From positions 86,568-150,567 of the forward strand of contig JANXCH010000023.1 in the NCBI GenBank assembly GCA_025060295.1: a stretch of DNA of 64,000 bases, in the 5' to 3' direction. The DNA comes from Dehalococcoidia bacterium. Its GTDB lineage: Bacteria > Chloroflexota > Dehalococcoidia > Lucifugimonadales > HRBIN23. Shown here piece after piece: positions 7,811 through 17,037 of the stretch. The notes under the pieces were generated by a model. The model searched no databases. It worked only from the letters and a program-made list of their open reading frames with translations, and had not been told where the DNA came from. A program made the translations under genes and the position numbers. Within the stretch, counting starts at the first letter, position 1. Each line of letters starts with the position of its first letter.

Positions 7811-8826
7811 CACAGCAGAGCGCTCCGGCTGGCAACGGCAACATCCTGGTGGATGTGCAACACCTGAAGATGTATTTCCCCGTCACGCGGGGCATTATCT
7901 TCCAGCGGAAAATCGCCGATATCAAAGCCGTGGACGATGTGAGTTTCTTCATTCGCCGGGGCGAGACCTTGGGCTTGGTGGGGGAGAGCGGATGCGGTAA
8001 GACCACCACAGGGCGGTGTATTTTGCAACTGTACCGCCCCACCTCGGGCTCCGTGTTCTTCGAGGGCATAGACCTGTGTAAACTGAAGCCCTCCCAACTG
8101 CGCCCTATGCGCCGGAAGATGCAAATTATCTTCCAGGACCCCTATTCCTCGCTCAACCCCCGTATGACCGCCGGCAACATCATCGGCGAGCCTCTGATCA
8201 TCCATAAGCTGGTCAAGAACCGGCGGGAGTATCGGGAGCGGGTGGCGGAGTTGCTGCAAGTGGTGGGCCTCAATCCCTATATGGCGGATCGCTATCCCCA
8301 CGAGTTCAGCGGGGGCCAGCGCCAGCGCATCGGTGTGGCCCGCGCTTTGGCCGTGCAGCCCGACTTCATCGTTTGCGACGAACCTGTCTCCGCTTTGGAT
8401 GTGTCTATCCAGGCGCAGGTCATCAACCTCCTGGAGGACCTCCAGCAGCAGTTCCACCTCACCTACCTGTTCATCGCCCACGACCTGTCGGTGGTGCGCC
8501 ACATCAGCGACCGAGTGGCAGTCATGTACCTCGGCCATATTGTGGAGATCGCCGACCGCACCGAGCTGTACGAGAACCCCCTGCACCCGTACACAAAGGC
8601 TCTCCTTTCGGCAGTGCCCATTCCCGACCCCATCATTGAAGCCCAGCGGGAGCGCATCATCCTGACGGGCGATGTGCCGAGCCCGTTGCGCCCTCCCCCC
8701 GGGTGCGTGTTCCACACCCGCTGTCCCATGGCGGTGGAGGAGTGCAAGCGCATCGTCCCCCAGTTGCAGGAGGTTTCCAAAGACCACTGGGTCGCTTGTA
8801 TCCGCGTGCCCGGGTACCGCTTGTAG
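7807..8826 (+). CDS. ABC transporter ATPase, oligopeptide/dipeptide type (DppF/OppF)
   Basis: 339-residue second ATPase of the heterodimeric importer. Walker [11 protein letters not shown]-loop [12 protein letters not shown], signature [15 protein letters not shown], Walker [15 protein letters not shown] and the C-terminal [15 protein letters not shown] extension are all present. The insert [10 protein letters not shown] after the first strand is typical of DppF. ATG 7807 overlaps the dppD-like stop by 4 nt. A rho-independent-type terminator follows 21 nt after the stop. Confidence 0.92.
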   Translation: MTQQSAPAGNGNILVDVQHLKMYFPVTRGIIFQRKIADIKAVDDVSFFIRRGETLGLVGESGCGKTTTGRCILQLYRPTSGSVFFEGIDLCKLKPSQLRPMRRKMQIIFQDPYSSLNPRMTAGNIIGEPLIIHKLVKNRREYRERVAELLQVVGLNPYMADRYPHEFSGGQRQRIGVARALAVQPDFIVCDEPVSALDVSIQAQVINLLEDLQQQFHLTYLFIAHDLSVVRHISDRVAVMYLGHIVEIADRTELYENPLHPYTKALLSAVPIPDPIIEAQRERIILTGDVPSPLRPPPGCVFHTRCPMAVEECKRIVPQLQEVSKDHWVACIRVPGYRL

Positions 8827-8847
8827 GATGTATGTTGTGGGAAGGCT

Positions 8848-8885
8848 CAAGGGGCGCTCCCAGCGGAGCGCCCCTTGGGTTTTTG
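8848..8885 (+). terminator. intrinsic terminator after the ATPase pair
   Basis: A perfect 13-bp stem (8848-8860 with 8865-8877) and a four-base loop CAGC are followed within two bases by a T-rich run. It separates the ATPase operon from lepA, whose start is at 8914. Confidence 0.85.
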
Positions 8886-8913
8886 GGCGCCCGTTTGCTA
8901 CGATGGAAAGCAA

Positions 8914-10758
8914 ATGGACACCCGCCACATCCGCAACTTTTGTATCATCGCCCATATTGACCACGGCAAGTCCACCTTGGCCGACCGCCTCCTGGAACTG
9001 ACGGGCACGGTGGACCCCCGTCAGATGACCGCCCAATACCTGGATCAAATGGAGTTGGAGCGGGAGCGGGGCATCACCATCAAGGGGAAGGCGGTGCGCA
9101 TGCTGTATCGCCACCCCAGCGGGCAGGAATACCAGTTGAACCTCATTGACACCCCTGGGCATGTGGACTTCAGTTACGAGGTGAGCCGAGCCCTGGCGGC
9201 GTGTGAGGGTGCCATCCTGGTGGTAGACGCCTCCCAAGGGATACAGGCCCAGACCATAGCCAACGCGTATCTGGCCATCGCCAACGACCTGGTGCTCATT
9301 CCCGTGGTCAACAAGATCGATCTGCCCACCGCCGAGCCTCAACGGGTGGCCCAGGAAATGGTGCAGACCTTCGGCTTCCGCCCAGAGGAGGTGCTGTTCA
9401 TCTCTGCCAAAGAGGGCACGGGCGTCCCGCGCCTGTTAGAAGCCGTGGTGGAGCGCATTCCCCCTCCCCGTGGGGATGCGACCGCGCCCCTGCGTGCCCT
9501 CATTTTTGACAGCCGTTACGACCCTTATAAGGGCGTGGTGGCAGCGGTGCGCATTGTGGACGGCTCGGTGCGGGTGGGGGAGCGCCTGCTCCTCATGTCC
9601 ACGGGTGGACTGGGGGAGGCGGTGGAGGTGGGCGTCTTTCGCCCTCACCCCGTGCCCACGGGCCGACTCCTCACGGGCGAAGTGGGCTACATCGCCACGG
9701 GCCTCAAGCAGGTGCGGGAGTGTCGGGTGGGGGATACCATCACCCTCGCCGCGGCTCCTGCTGCTGCCCCCCTCCCCGGCTATCGGCACCTGAAGCCTAT
9801 GGTGTTCGCCAGCCTGTATCCCGCCGAGGGGGAATCCTACGAAGCCCTGCGCAGCGCTTTGGAGAAATTGCAACTCAACGACGCGGCGCTGCAGTTTGAA
9901 CCCGAGACCTCCCCCGCTTTAGGCCCCGGCTTCCGCTGTGGGTTCCTGGGCCTGCTTCATATGGAAATCGTGCAGGAGCGCCTGGAGCGGGAGTATGGGG
10001 TAGATTTGGTCATCACTGCTCCCAGCGTCGCCTACCAGGTGCTCCTCACCAATGGCCAAGAGGTCATGGTGGAGAACCCCGCCGATTTGCCCCCAGCAGG
10101 ACAGGTGCGCGAGATACGGGAGCCGTGGGTGGAGATTACGGTGATTACCCCGTCCCGTTTTGTGGGGGCGGTGATGGACCTGGTGCGGGAGCGCAGGGGG
10201 GTGTTCCGCAAGATGGACTACATCTCGCCCGCCACCAGTCAGACGCCTGCCGAAACCCCCGCCTACGACGCCCGGGTGCTCCTGGAATACGACCTGCCTC
10301 TGGCGGAATTGCTGACGGATTTCTACGACCGCTTGAAGTCCTCTACTCAGGGGTATGCCTCCCTGGATTACACCTTTCTGGGGTATCGGGCGGGGCCGTT
10401 GGTCCGCTTGGACATCTTGCTCAACAACAAGCCCGTGGAGGCGCTCTCCTTCATTGTGCACCGGGATAAAGCCTATGAGCAGGGGCGTGCCCTGGTGGAG
10501 CGCTTGCGCCATCTCATCCCCCGCCAGTTGTTTGAGGTAGCGGTACAGGCGGCTATCGGGAGCCGGGTCATCGCCCGGGAGACCATTCGCCCCCTGCGCA
10601 AGAATGTGCTGGCCAAATGCTACGGGGGAGATGTAACCCGCAAGCGCAAACTGCTGGAGAAACAGGCCGAGGGGAAGAAGCGCCTTAAGCGCATTGGACA
10701 AGTGGAGGTGCCCCAGGAGGCGTTCCTGGCCCTGCTGAAGCGGGGGAAGGAGGGGTAG
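8914..10758 (+). CDS. lepA: translation elongation factor 4 (LepA)
   Basis: 614-residue translational GTPase acting on stalled or mis-translocated ribosomes. G1 is [10 protein letters not shown]3 DTPGHVDF, G4 NKID, and the LepA-specific C-terminal domain ends in [23 protein letters not shown] 8914 ([10 protein letters not shown]) matches the family N-terminus; an upstream in-frame start would place codons inside the terminator. It is monocistronic, convergent with the DinB-like gene one base after its stop. Confidence 0.97.
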   Translation: MDTRHIRNFCIIAHIDHGKSTLADRLLELTGTVDPRQMTAQYLDQMELERERGITIKGKAVRMLYRHPSGQEYQLNLIDTPGHVDFSYEVSRALAACEGAILVVDASQGIQAQTIANAYLAIANDLVLIPVVNKIDLPTAEPQRVAQEMVQTFGFRPEEVLFISAKEGTGVPRLLEAVVERIPPPRGDATAPLRALIFDSRYDPYKGVVAAVRIVDGSVRVGERLLLMSTGGLGEAVEVGVFRPHPVPTGRLLTGEVGYIATGLKQVRECRVGDTITLAAAPAAAPLPGYRHLKPMVFASLYPAEGESYEALRSALEKLQLNDAALQFEPETSPALGPGFRCGFLGLLHMEIVQERLEREYGVDLVITAPSVAYQVLLTNGQEVMVENPADLPPAGQVREIREPWVEITVITPSRFVGAVMDLVRERRGVFRKMDYISPATSQTPAETPAYDARVLLEYDLPLAELLTDFYDRLKSSTQGYASLDYTFLGYRAGPLVRLDILLNNKPVEALSFIVHRDKAYEQGRALVERLRHLIPRQLFEVAVQAAIGSRVIARETIRPLRKNVLAKCYGGDVTRKRKLLEKQAEGKKRLKRIGQVEVPQEAFLALLKRGKEG

Positions 10759-10759
10759 G

Positions 10760-11248
10760 TTACTCCTCTACCACGATGCCCAGGCGCTCCCGCACAGAGG
10801 CCAGTTGGCGGGCGTGGTCGTGCCAGTGGGCGATGAAAAACCTGCGCACCACCCCCAGGGCGTCGATCATTTCGATGCCCTGGGGACGGTGGATGGGCAC
10901 GGGGCGGGTTACCTGCTCGGGTGACGCCTCCCGCAAGAGGCGCACCGCCTCTCTATAGGTATCTTCCAAAGCCTGCCGCAGGGCGCGGATGTCCATGCGC
11001 CGTCGTTCAGGGGAGCGGGAGAGGCGGCCGGGATTGGGGATAAGGGGTTCCCCCCGCAGTGCCCTCCGCAGATGGTAGAGGATTCCGCTGCTCTCGGTGC
11101 CCAGGAGGTGGTCCACAATATCCCGGGCGCTCCATTCTTGCGGGTTTTCCCGCCAGTCCAGGGCGTAGTCCAGGCCCTCCAGGTTGCGCAGGACAGCTTG
11201 GAGGGCCTGCTCCATGTCCGCCTGAAGGTCGGGAGGCAAGCTAGGCAT
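10760..11248 (-). CDS. DinB-like four-helix protein
   Basis: 162 residues with a DinB/DUF664-like layout: an amphipathic first helix, EWSARDIVDHLLGTESSG in helix two, and a C-terminal FFIAHWHDHARQL helix. The spaced histidines (in VDHLL, AHWHDH) fit the metal-binding triad of the superfamily. Members include mycothiol/bacillithiol-type transferases and uncharacterised hydrolases; the substrate cannot be told. It lies 9 nt downstream of the dppC-like gene's stop side, on the same strand, and is convergent with lepA. Confidence 0.7.
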   Translation of the reverse strand: MPSLPPDLQADMEQALQAVLRNLEGLDYALDWRENPQEWSARDIVDHLLGTESSGILYHLRRALRGEPLIPNPGRLSRSPERRRMDIRALRQALEDTYREAVRLLREASPEQVTRPVPIHRPQGIEMIDALGVVRRFFIAHWHDHARQLASVRERLGIVVEE

Positions 11249-11257
11249 AGGGAGGGT

Positions 11258-12154
11258 TTAGACACCCCGCCGCAGGCGGGGGTCCAGCACGTCCCGCAGG
11301 GAGTCGCCCAGCAGGTTGAAGGCGAACACGGCCAGGCTAATAGCCAAGCCGGGGAAGATGACCATCCACGGGGCGCGTTCCACAAAGCGAGTGGCCGCAC
11401 CCGACATCATCAACCCCCAGGAGGGGGTGGGTTCGGCGGTGCCGATGCCCAGGAAACTGAGGGACGCCTCCACCAGGATGGCCTGCCCCAAGTGGGCGGT
11501 GAGGATGATAAGGTAGGGGGCCATGGTGTTGGGGAGCATATGGCGCAGGATGATGCGCGCAGAAGTCGCCCCCAGGGCACGGGCAGCCTCAATGTACTGG
11601 AATTCCTTGATGGCCAGGGCGGTGGAACGCACTACCCGCGCCGCTAACGGCACGATAGGGATGGCGATGGCGATGATAAGGTTGGGGGTGGAGCGCCCCA
11701 GCATGGCCACCACAGCGATGGCCAAAATCAAAAGGGGGAAGGCGGAGAGGATGTCGATGAAGCGTTGCACGACCAGGTCAAAGGTTTTGCCGAAGTAGGC
11801 GCTCACCACGCCCAGCAGGGCACCGATGGTAGAGCCAATGAAGGCTGCCGAGAAGCCCACCAACAGGGCCACACGGGAGCCGTGGATGAGGCGGCTCAAC
11901 AGGTCGCGCCCCATCTGATCGGTGCCCAGGAGGAACTGCCCACCAGGGGGAGCGAGTTGGTGGGCATAGTTGGTCTGATAGGGGTCATAGGGGGCGATGA
12001 GGTCGGCGAACAGGGCGGTCACACCCATGAGAAGGATGACAACGGCTCCGGCCGCCCCCAGGGGCTTGGTGCGGAAGAAGCGCCCCACACCCTTCCAGAA
12101 ACCTATGCGGGCGCGCCACTCCAACGGGCGGGTCATTTCAGCGGTGCTGCGCAT
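11258..12154 (-). CDS. ABC transporter permease, dipeptide type (DppC)
   Basis: 298-residue inner-membrane permease with six predicted helices. The N-terminal OppC_N segment ends in DLIAPYDPYQTNY, and the HLLGTDQMGRDLLSRLIHGSR-type sequence (GTDQMGRDLLSRLIHGSR) and the EAA loop EAARALGATSARIILRHMLPN are diagnostic. It forms the channel with the DppB-like protein. 12 nt separate it from that gene, so they are co-transcribed. Confidence 0.92.
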   Translation of the reverse strand: MRSTAEMTRPLEWRARIGFWKGVGRFFRTKPLGAAGAVVILLMGVTALFADLIAPYDPYQTNYAHQLAPPGGQFLLGTDQMGRDLLSRLIHGSRVALLVGFSAAFIGSTIGALLGVVSAYFGKTFDLVVQRFIDILSAFPLLILAIAVVAMLGRSTPNLIIAIAIPIVPLAARVVRSTALAIKEFQYIEAARALGATSARIILRHMLPNTMAPYLIILTAHLGQAILVEASLSFLGIGTAEPTPSWGLMMSGAATRFVERAPWMVIFPGLAISLAVFAFNLLGDSLRDVLDPRLRRGV

Positions 12155-12166
12155 GCCTGCGTGCTC

Positions 12167-13120
12167 CTAATGATAGCGGATGCGCGGGTCCAGAAAGGCA
12201 TAGAACACATCCACGATCAGGTTGACCACCACGAAGCCCAGGGCGATAAGCAGAACCAGGGCTTGAATGATGTTATAGTCGCGATGGAACACCGCCTCCA
12301 CCACCAACCGCCCCACGCCGTTGAGGTTGAACACCGTCTCGGTTACCACGAGGCCCCCGATGAGGAAGGCGAACTCATAGCCCAGGATGGTGATGACAGG
12401 GAGAAGGGCGTTGCGCAAACCGTGGCGGATGATGATGACCCGCTCCCGCAGGCCCTTGGCCCAGGCGGTGCGGATGTAATCCTCCCGCAGCACCTCCAAA
12501 AGGCTGGAGCGCATCATGCGTGCGGCGATGGCCGAATAGCGATAGCCCACGGCTAAAGCGGGCCAGATGGTCTGCTTGAGGTTTTCGGCGGGGTTCTCAA
12601 AGAAGGGGGTGTAAATCATCGGCGGAGACCAATGGAACCAGAGCACCATCGCCAGGAGCATCAGAATGCCCAGCCAAAAGGAGGGGATGGCCAAGCCGGC
12701 AATGGTGAACACCCGCACGCCATAGTCCACCCAACTGTCCTGGCGCATGGCAGCCAACGACCCCAGGGGGATGGCCAAGGCTGCCGCCACCAAAGTGGCC
12801 ATAACTGCGATCTGGAGGCTCAAGGGCAATCGGACGCCGATTTCATAGAGCACGGGGCGCGTCGTCCACAGGGAGGTGCCGAAATCAAACCGTAAAACGC
12901 CCCACAGCCAGGTGGCGAACTGCACCAGCAAGGGCTTGTCCAGACCCAATTCGCGGCGGACTTTTTCCACCTGGGAGGGGTCAGCATAGCCCCCTTCGCC
13001 GGCGACGATGAGGAGAGCCACATCGCCGGGCATAATGCGCATGATGACGAAGGTCAAGATGGCCACCCCCAGAAGGGTGGGCACCATCAGTGCGATGCGG
13101 CGCGACAAATACTCTAGCAT
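12167..13120 (-). CDS. ABC transporter permease, dipeptide type (DppB)
   Basis: 317-residue permease beginning MLEYLSRRIALMVPTLLGVA, the standard DppB N-terminal helix, with the conserved RIMPGDVA loop and the EAA motif YIRTAWAKGLRERVIIIRHGLRNALLP. It has six transmembrane helices and ends LDPRIRYH. AGGAGG lies just upstream of ATG 13120. It is separated from the binding-protein gene by a 30-nt perfect palindrome, which may tune relative expression. Confidence 0.92.
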   Translation of the reverse strand: MLEYLSRRIALMVPTLLGVAILTFVIMRIMPGDVALLIVAGEGGYADPSQVEKVRRELGLDKPLLVQFATWLWGVLRFDFGTSLWTTRPVLYEIGVRLPLSLQIAVMATLVAAALAIPLGSLAAMRQDSWVDYGVRVFTIAGLAIPSFWLGILMLLAMVLWFHWSPPMIYTPFFENPAENLKQTIWPALAVGYRYSAIAARMMRSSLLEVLREDYIRTAWAKGLRERVIIIRHGLRNALLPVITILGYEFAFLIGGLVVTETVFNLNGVGRLVVEAVFHRDYNIIQALVLLIALGFVVVNLIVDVFYAFLDPRIRYH

Positions 13121-13136
13121 ACGCCTCCTGGATTAG

Positions 13137-13166
13137 GAGTGGGGGGATGCATGCATCCCCCCACTC
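13137..13166. repeat. 30-nt perfect palindrome between binding protein and permease genes
   Basis: The 15-base arm GAGTGGGGGGATGCA is followed immediately by its exact reverse complement. On the minus-strand mRNA it would form a long GC-rich hairpin between the binding-protein stop (13202) and the dppB-like ribosome-binding site. No T-run follows, so it looks more like an mRNA-stabilising or partial-termination element than a full terminator. Confidence 0.85.
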
Positions 13167-13201
13167 TTGCTGTTACCCCATCGCGGGGGGCCAGTGGGAG
13201 G

Positions 13202-14950
13202 TTAGTCGGCGGCCAGCCACACATCCTGCAAGCGCTGGTTGGAGTAGTGGTTGGGCGGGGCGATGTAGTTGCGCACCGTCTTCCAGTGCACCACCCGCCG
13301 CGTGCCCCAGTAGCCCTTGATGTAGAGGGCGTGCTCCCAGAACTTCTGCTCCAAGGCCTTCACCAACTTCACCCGCTCGGTGTAGTCCAGGGTGCGGGAC
13401 TGCCGGTCAAACAGCTCCACGACATCGGGGAAGGCTTCGGCCGTCCAGAAGGAGTAGTTGTCAGGGCTACCTGGCATGCGGGCACCGTAGAAGCGGTCGG
13501 GGTCGTCGTAGGCATCGCAGTTGAAGATGATAATAAGGTCAAAGTTCCCGGTGCGGGCATCGGTGCGGTGGGGGGTCGTCTCCAGGATGCGGTGGCGTGC
13601 CACCAGCCCCACCTGGCGCCACTGGTCAATAAGGAAGTTAGCGTAGTCGTGATAAGGGTTGGGGATGTCGCGGTTCTTGAGTTCGAAGGTGAAGCCCTCG
13701 GGGACGCCCGCCTCCCGTAGGAGTTGCCGTGCCCGCTCCTTGCGGGCGGCCGCATCGGGCTCCCAGGAGGGGAACTTCTCCAGCTCCTCCCAGGTGGGCG
13801 ACCATTCGGAGCCGAAGCGGATCATAGTGCCCGGTGGACGCAGACCCGTGATGGGGTAGAGCACCTGGGCACCCAAACGGTGGTCTATGGCATAGTTGAG
13901 GGCGAGGCGGACGCGCTTATCGCTGAAGGGGGCACGCTGGGTCTGGGCGGCGGTGTCCCACAGGCAGGACCAGTCGGTCTCCTGCACCACCACCCGATCC
14001 CCCAGGCTCCGCACAATGTCATCCTTCACGGTGGGGGGCATGTCGCGGAACTCGATGTGGGCCCGCCCCGTGCGGATGGCGGCCGCCCGCGCTGCCAGGT
14101 CCACAATCACCAAGTAGCGGATGCTATCCAGATAGGGCCGTCCGGGGATGAAGTAGTTGGGGTTTTTCTTCACCTCCACCAACTGGCCGGGGATGAAGCG
14201 CTCAAAGATGAAGGGGCCCGTGCCGATGGGCTTCAAGCGCGTGTCGGCCGGGGGTTGCTCTTTGGGTGGGATGGTGTTCCACGGCGAGGCGATGTTCAAA
14301 AGGAAGGAGCCAGAGGGATAGTTGAGACGAAAGACGATGGTATAAGGATCCGGAGTGGCAATCTCCTTGATGACAGGCTTGTACACCGTGAGGCGCGGGC
14401 TCAGGAAGCCCGAGGGAGGGTTGATGACCTTGTCAAAGGTGTCCTTGATGTCCTCGGAGGTCAGTTCCTTCCCGTTGTGGAACTTCACGCCTCGGCGCAG
14501 ATAGAAGGTAAAGGTGGTGCCATCGGGGGAGGATTCCCAGCGCTCTGCCAGGTCAGGGATAATGCGCGGGTATTGGAAGGGGTCCAACTGTAGGAGGGTG
14601 TTGAACACAGGTGCGGCCGGCTGAATGGTAGCGAAGGTGGTCTCCTGACGGGGGTCGAGGTGGGGCGGGTTAGCCGGTAAGGCAACCAGTAAGGTGCCCC
14701 CGTAGCGAGCGGCCTCCCCAGGCGTGGGCGTGGGGCGTGGGGTGGGCAAGGGGGTGGGGGTCGGGAGAACCATGGGGAGGGTGGGGGTAGGTGTGGCGAC
14801 GGGGGCCGGGGTCGGGGTAGCGGGGCGCGGGGTGGGGGTCGGAGGCGGCGGAGGCGTGGGAGTGGGTGTGGGCGCCGCACGGGCACAGCCCACCGCCGTC
14901 AGCAGGAAGACAAGACCTACAATCAGGAGGAGGCGATGCACCCGATGCAT
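13202..14950 (-). CDS. family 5 extracellular solute-binding lipoprotein
   Basis: 582-residue SBP_bac_5 protein, the extracytoplasmic receptor for the peptide/nickel-type importer. A signal peptide ends in a lipobox LTAVGC (Cys22 lipidated). Residues about 24-78 form a low-complexity Pro-Thr linker tethering the domain to the membrane. The mature fold starts at RYGGTLLVALPANPPHLDP and includes FTFYLRRGVKFHNGKELTSEDI, typical of DppA/OppA. ATG 14950 follows AAGGAGGGC, with a TTGACA-17-TACCCT promoter upstream. It heads the leftward SBP-dppB-dppC unit. The ligand is unknown. Confidence 0.92.
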   Translation of the reverse strand: MHRVHRLLLIVGLVFLLTAVGCARAAPTPTPTPPPPPTPTPRPATPTPAPVATPTPTLPMVLPTPTPLPTPRPTPTPGEAARYGGTLLVALPANPPHLDPRQETTFATIQPAAPVFNTLLQLDPFQYPRIIPDLAERWESSPDGTTFTFYLRRGVKFHNGKELTSEDIKDTFDKVINPPSGFLSPRLTVYKPVIKEIATPDPYTIVFRLNYPSGSFLLNIASPWNTIPPKEQPPADTRLKPIGTGPFIFERFIPGQLVEVKKNPNYFIPGRPYLDSIRYLVIVDLAARAAAIRTGRAHIEFRDMPPTVKDDIVRSLGDRVVVQETDWSCLWDTAAQTQRAPFSDKRVRLALNYAIDHRLGAQVLYPITGLRPPGTMIRFGSEWSPTWEELEKFPSWEPDAAARKERARQLLREAGVPEGFTFELKNRDIPNPYHDYANFLIDQWRQVGLVARHRILETTPHRTDARTGNFDLIIIFNCDAYDDPDRFYGARMPGSPDNYSFWTAEAFPDVVELFDRQSRTLDYTERVKLVKALEQKFWEHALYIKGYWGTRRVVHWKTVRNYIAPPNHYSNQRLQDVWLAAD

Positions 14951-14980
14951 AAGCCCTCCTTGTAATCACTGATGGTTTCT

Positions 14981-15009
14981 AGGGTAAGGGATAACAGGGG
15001 CGGTGTCAA
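14981..15009 (-). promoter_or_regulatory. promoter of the binding-protein/permease operon
   Basis: On the minus strand TTGACA (15004-15009), 17 nt, TACCCT (14981-14986), about 30 nt upstream of the lipoprotein start codon. The remaining 15010-15141 interval to aspS holds no gene that I can support. Confidence 0.6.
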
Positions 15010-15141
15010 CCATCACCCCTCTTTTATGCTACGATGGGCAACCCTTCTTGGATCCTGGGTGTGGCATAGCGTTTGTTCACTCCTGTCCGTGCGATCTCGC
15101 CCCTGCTGTGCTCGCCTACAGGGGGTGCCTGGTGAAAGGGG

Positions 15142-16962
15142 CTAGCGCGGAGGAAGGTGGGTTGTCGACCCCTCCCGCAGCACCGCTAGGTGCAGCTCCC
15201 GTAGTTGCCGTTCGGAAACCTCGGCAGGTGCGCCGAGCAGCAGATCTTGGGCGCTTTGGGTCTTGGGGAAAGCGATGACCTCCCGCAGGGATGGCTCGTT
15301 GGCCAAAATCATCACGATGCGGTCGATGCCCGGGGCGATGCCCCCGTGCGGGGGAGCACCATATTCAAAGGCCTCCAGCAGGTGGCCGAAGCGCTTCTGC
15401 GCCTCCTCGGGGGTGTAGCCCAGAATGCGGAAGATGCGCTCCTGCACCTGCCTGTCGTGGATGCGGATGCTCCCCGAGGCTATCTCGTAGCCGTTACATA
15501 CAATGTCGTAGGCTTTGGAGCGCACACGGCCGGGGTCGGTCTCCAAGAACGGAAGGTCTTCCTCTCGCGGAGCGGTGAAGGGGTGGTGGGCCGATTCCCA
15601 CCGGCTCTCCTCCGCGTTCCACTCAAAGAGGGGGAACTGGGTAATGAAGGCGAAAACGATGGTATCGGGGTCTGCCAAACCCAGGCGCGTGGCCATCTCC
15701 TGGCGGAGGGCGGAGAGCACAGCGTGGGTGGTAGCCACCTCGCCAGCCACCACGAGGAGCAGGTCTCCGGGCTGGGCACCGGCTTGACGCGCCATAGTTT
15801 TGATCTGATCTAAGGTGAAGTAGCGGGCCACAGCCGAACGCACCTGCTCTTCCGACAACGCGTCCAGGCTTGTCCCCCGCTGCCCCAAAGCAAAGGTGAC
15901 CAGTCCTTGGGCTCCCTTGCTTTTGGCCAGGTCTGTCAGCTCCTCCAACTGACGGCGGGAGTAGTCGGCACAGCCGGGTGCGGCGAACCCCTTCACTACC
16001 CCACCCCGCTGAATAACTTTGCGAAACACCTCGAACTGGCTTTGGGCGGCGATGGGAGTAAGGTCGGCCAGTTTCAGACCATAGCGCAAGTCGGGCTTAT
16101 CGGAACCGTAGGTGGCCATGGCCTCAGCATAGGTGAGGCGTGGGAAGGGCTTGCGTAGGCGTTTATGGGGCGTGACCTGCTCTACCAGATCGGTGAACAG
16201 CTCCTCCATAAGGTTGAGGATGTCATCTTCGTCCACGAAACTCATTTCTAGGTCCAGTTGGGTGAACTCGGGCTGGCGATCCGCCCGTAGGTCTTCGTCG
16301 CGGAAACAGCGGGCGATTTGGAAGTAGCGCTCTATGCCCGCCACCATCAGGAGTTGCTTCAGTTGCTGAGGCGATTGGGGCAGGGCATAGAAGTGGCCGG
16401 GATAGAGGCGACTAGGCACCAGGTAGTCCCGTGCCCCTTCGGGGGTGCTTTTGGTGAGGATGGGGGTTTCAATTTCCCAAAAGCCCCGGGCGGTCAGCCA
16501 GTCGCGGATGAACTTGACCACCCGATGGCGCAGTTCCAGGTTGCGCTGAAGGCGCTGACGGCGCAGGTAAAGGTATCGATAACGAAGGCGCAGGGTCTCA
16601 TCTACCTCGGTGTCCTCATTAATGTAGAAGGGTGGAGGCCGGGAAGGGTTGAGCACGCGGCAAGCCGTGGCCCGCACCTCCACCTGCCCAGTGGGGATGG
16701 CGGGGTTTTCGGTGCCGAAGGGACGGCGCTCCACTGTGCCCACCACTTGCACCACCCACTCGTTGCGGACGCTATCGGCGGTGCGGTAGGCGTCAGGGGC
16801 GTCGGCAGGGTTGAACACCACTTGGACGATGCCGCTGCGGTCGCGCAGGTCAAGGAAGATAATGCCCCCGTGGTCGCGCCGACGGTGCACCCACCCTGCT
16901 AGGGTCACTCGCTGTCCCACGTGGTCTAGGGTGAGGCTACCACACTGGGTATCCTTGAGCAT
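15142..16962 (-). CDS. aspS: aspartyl-tRNA synthetase, probably non-discriminating (Asp/Asn)
   Basis: 606-residue class IIb bacterial-type AspRS. It has the N-terminal OB anticodon-binding domain ([11 protein letters not shown]), the catalytic core with motif 2 [20 protein letters not shown], the bacterial GAD insertion domain, and motif 3 near [12 protein letters not shown]. His31 in RRRDH is the residue found in non-discriminating enzymes such as that of Pseudomonas aeruginosa, where discriminating ones carry Leu. It may therefore also charge tRNA-Asn for transamidation. It is 75 nt downstream of the DUF255 gene on the same strand. Confidence 0.95.
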   Translation of the reverse strand: MLKDTQCGSLTLDHVGQRVTLAGWVHRRRDHGGIIFLDLRDRSGIVQVVFNPADAPDAYRTADSVRNEWVVQVVGTVERRPFGTENPAIPTGQVEVRATACRVLNPSRPPPFYINEDTEVDETLRLRYRYLYLRRQRLQRNLELRHRVVKFIRDWLTARGFWEIETPILTKSTPEGARDYLVPSRLYPGHFYALPQSPQQLKQLLMVAGIERYFQIARCFRDEDLRADRQPEFTQLDLEMSFVDEDDILNLMEELFTDLVEQVTPHKRLRKPFPRLTYAEAMATYGSDKPDLRYGLKLADLTPIAAQSQFEVFRKVIQRGGVVKGFAAPGCADYSRRQLEELTDLAKSKGAQGLVTFALGQRGTSLDALSEEQVRSAVARYFTLDQIKTMARQAGAQPGDLLLVVAGEVATTHAVLSALRQEMATRLGLADPDTIVFAFITQFPLFEWNAEESRWESAHHPFTAPREEDLPFLETDPGRVRSKAYDIVCNGYEIASGSIRIHDRQVQERIFRILGYTPEEAQKRFGHLLEAFEYGAPPHGGIAPGIDRIVMILANEPSLREVIAFPKTQSAQDLLLGAPAEVSERQLRELHLAVLREGSTTHLPPR

Positions 16963-17037
16963 AGTGGCTCCTGGGGAGGGCTTTTCCCTTCCAGGATAAC
17001 ACGGTGCACAGGCTGGGGGGTATTTTAGGGGTGGTGA

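Noticed and set aside
7735..9342. 535-codon open frame antisense to dppF-like and lepA genes
   Set aside because: The frame is a shadow of high-GC codon bias: both genes on the other strand are unambiguous, and the antisense protein is His/Gln/Val-rich without any domain.
13724..14593. 289-codon + strand frame opposite the solute-binding lipoprotein
   Set aside because: No domain and no ribosome-binding site; the lipoprotein has signal peptide, lipobox and fold.
15003..15278. 91-codon + strand frame between the lipoprotein and aspS genes
   Set aside because: It overlaps the end of aspS and the promoter region, with no motif.
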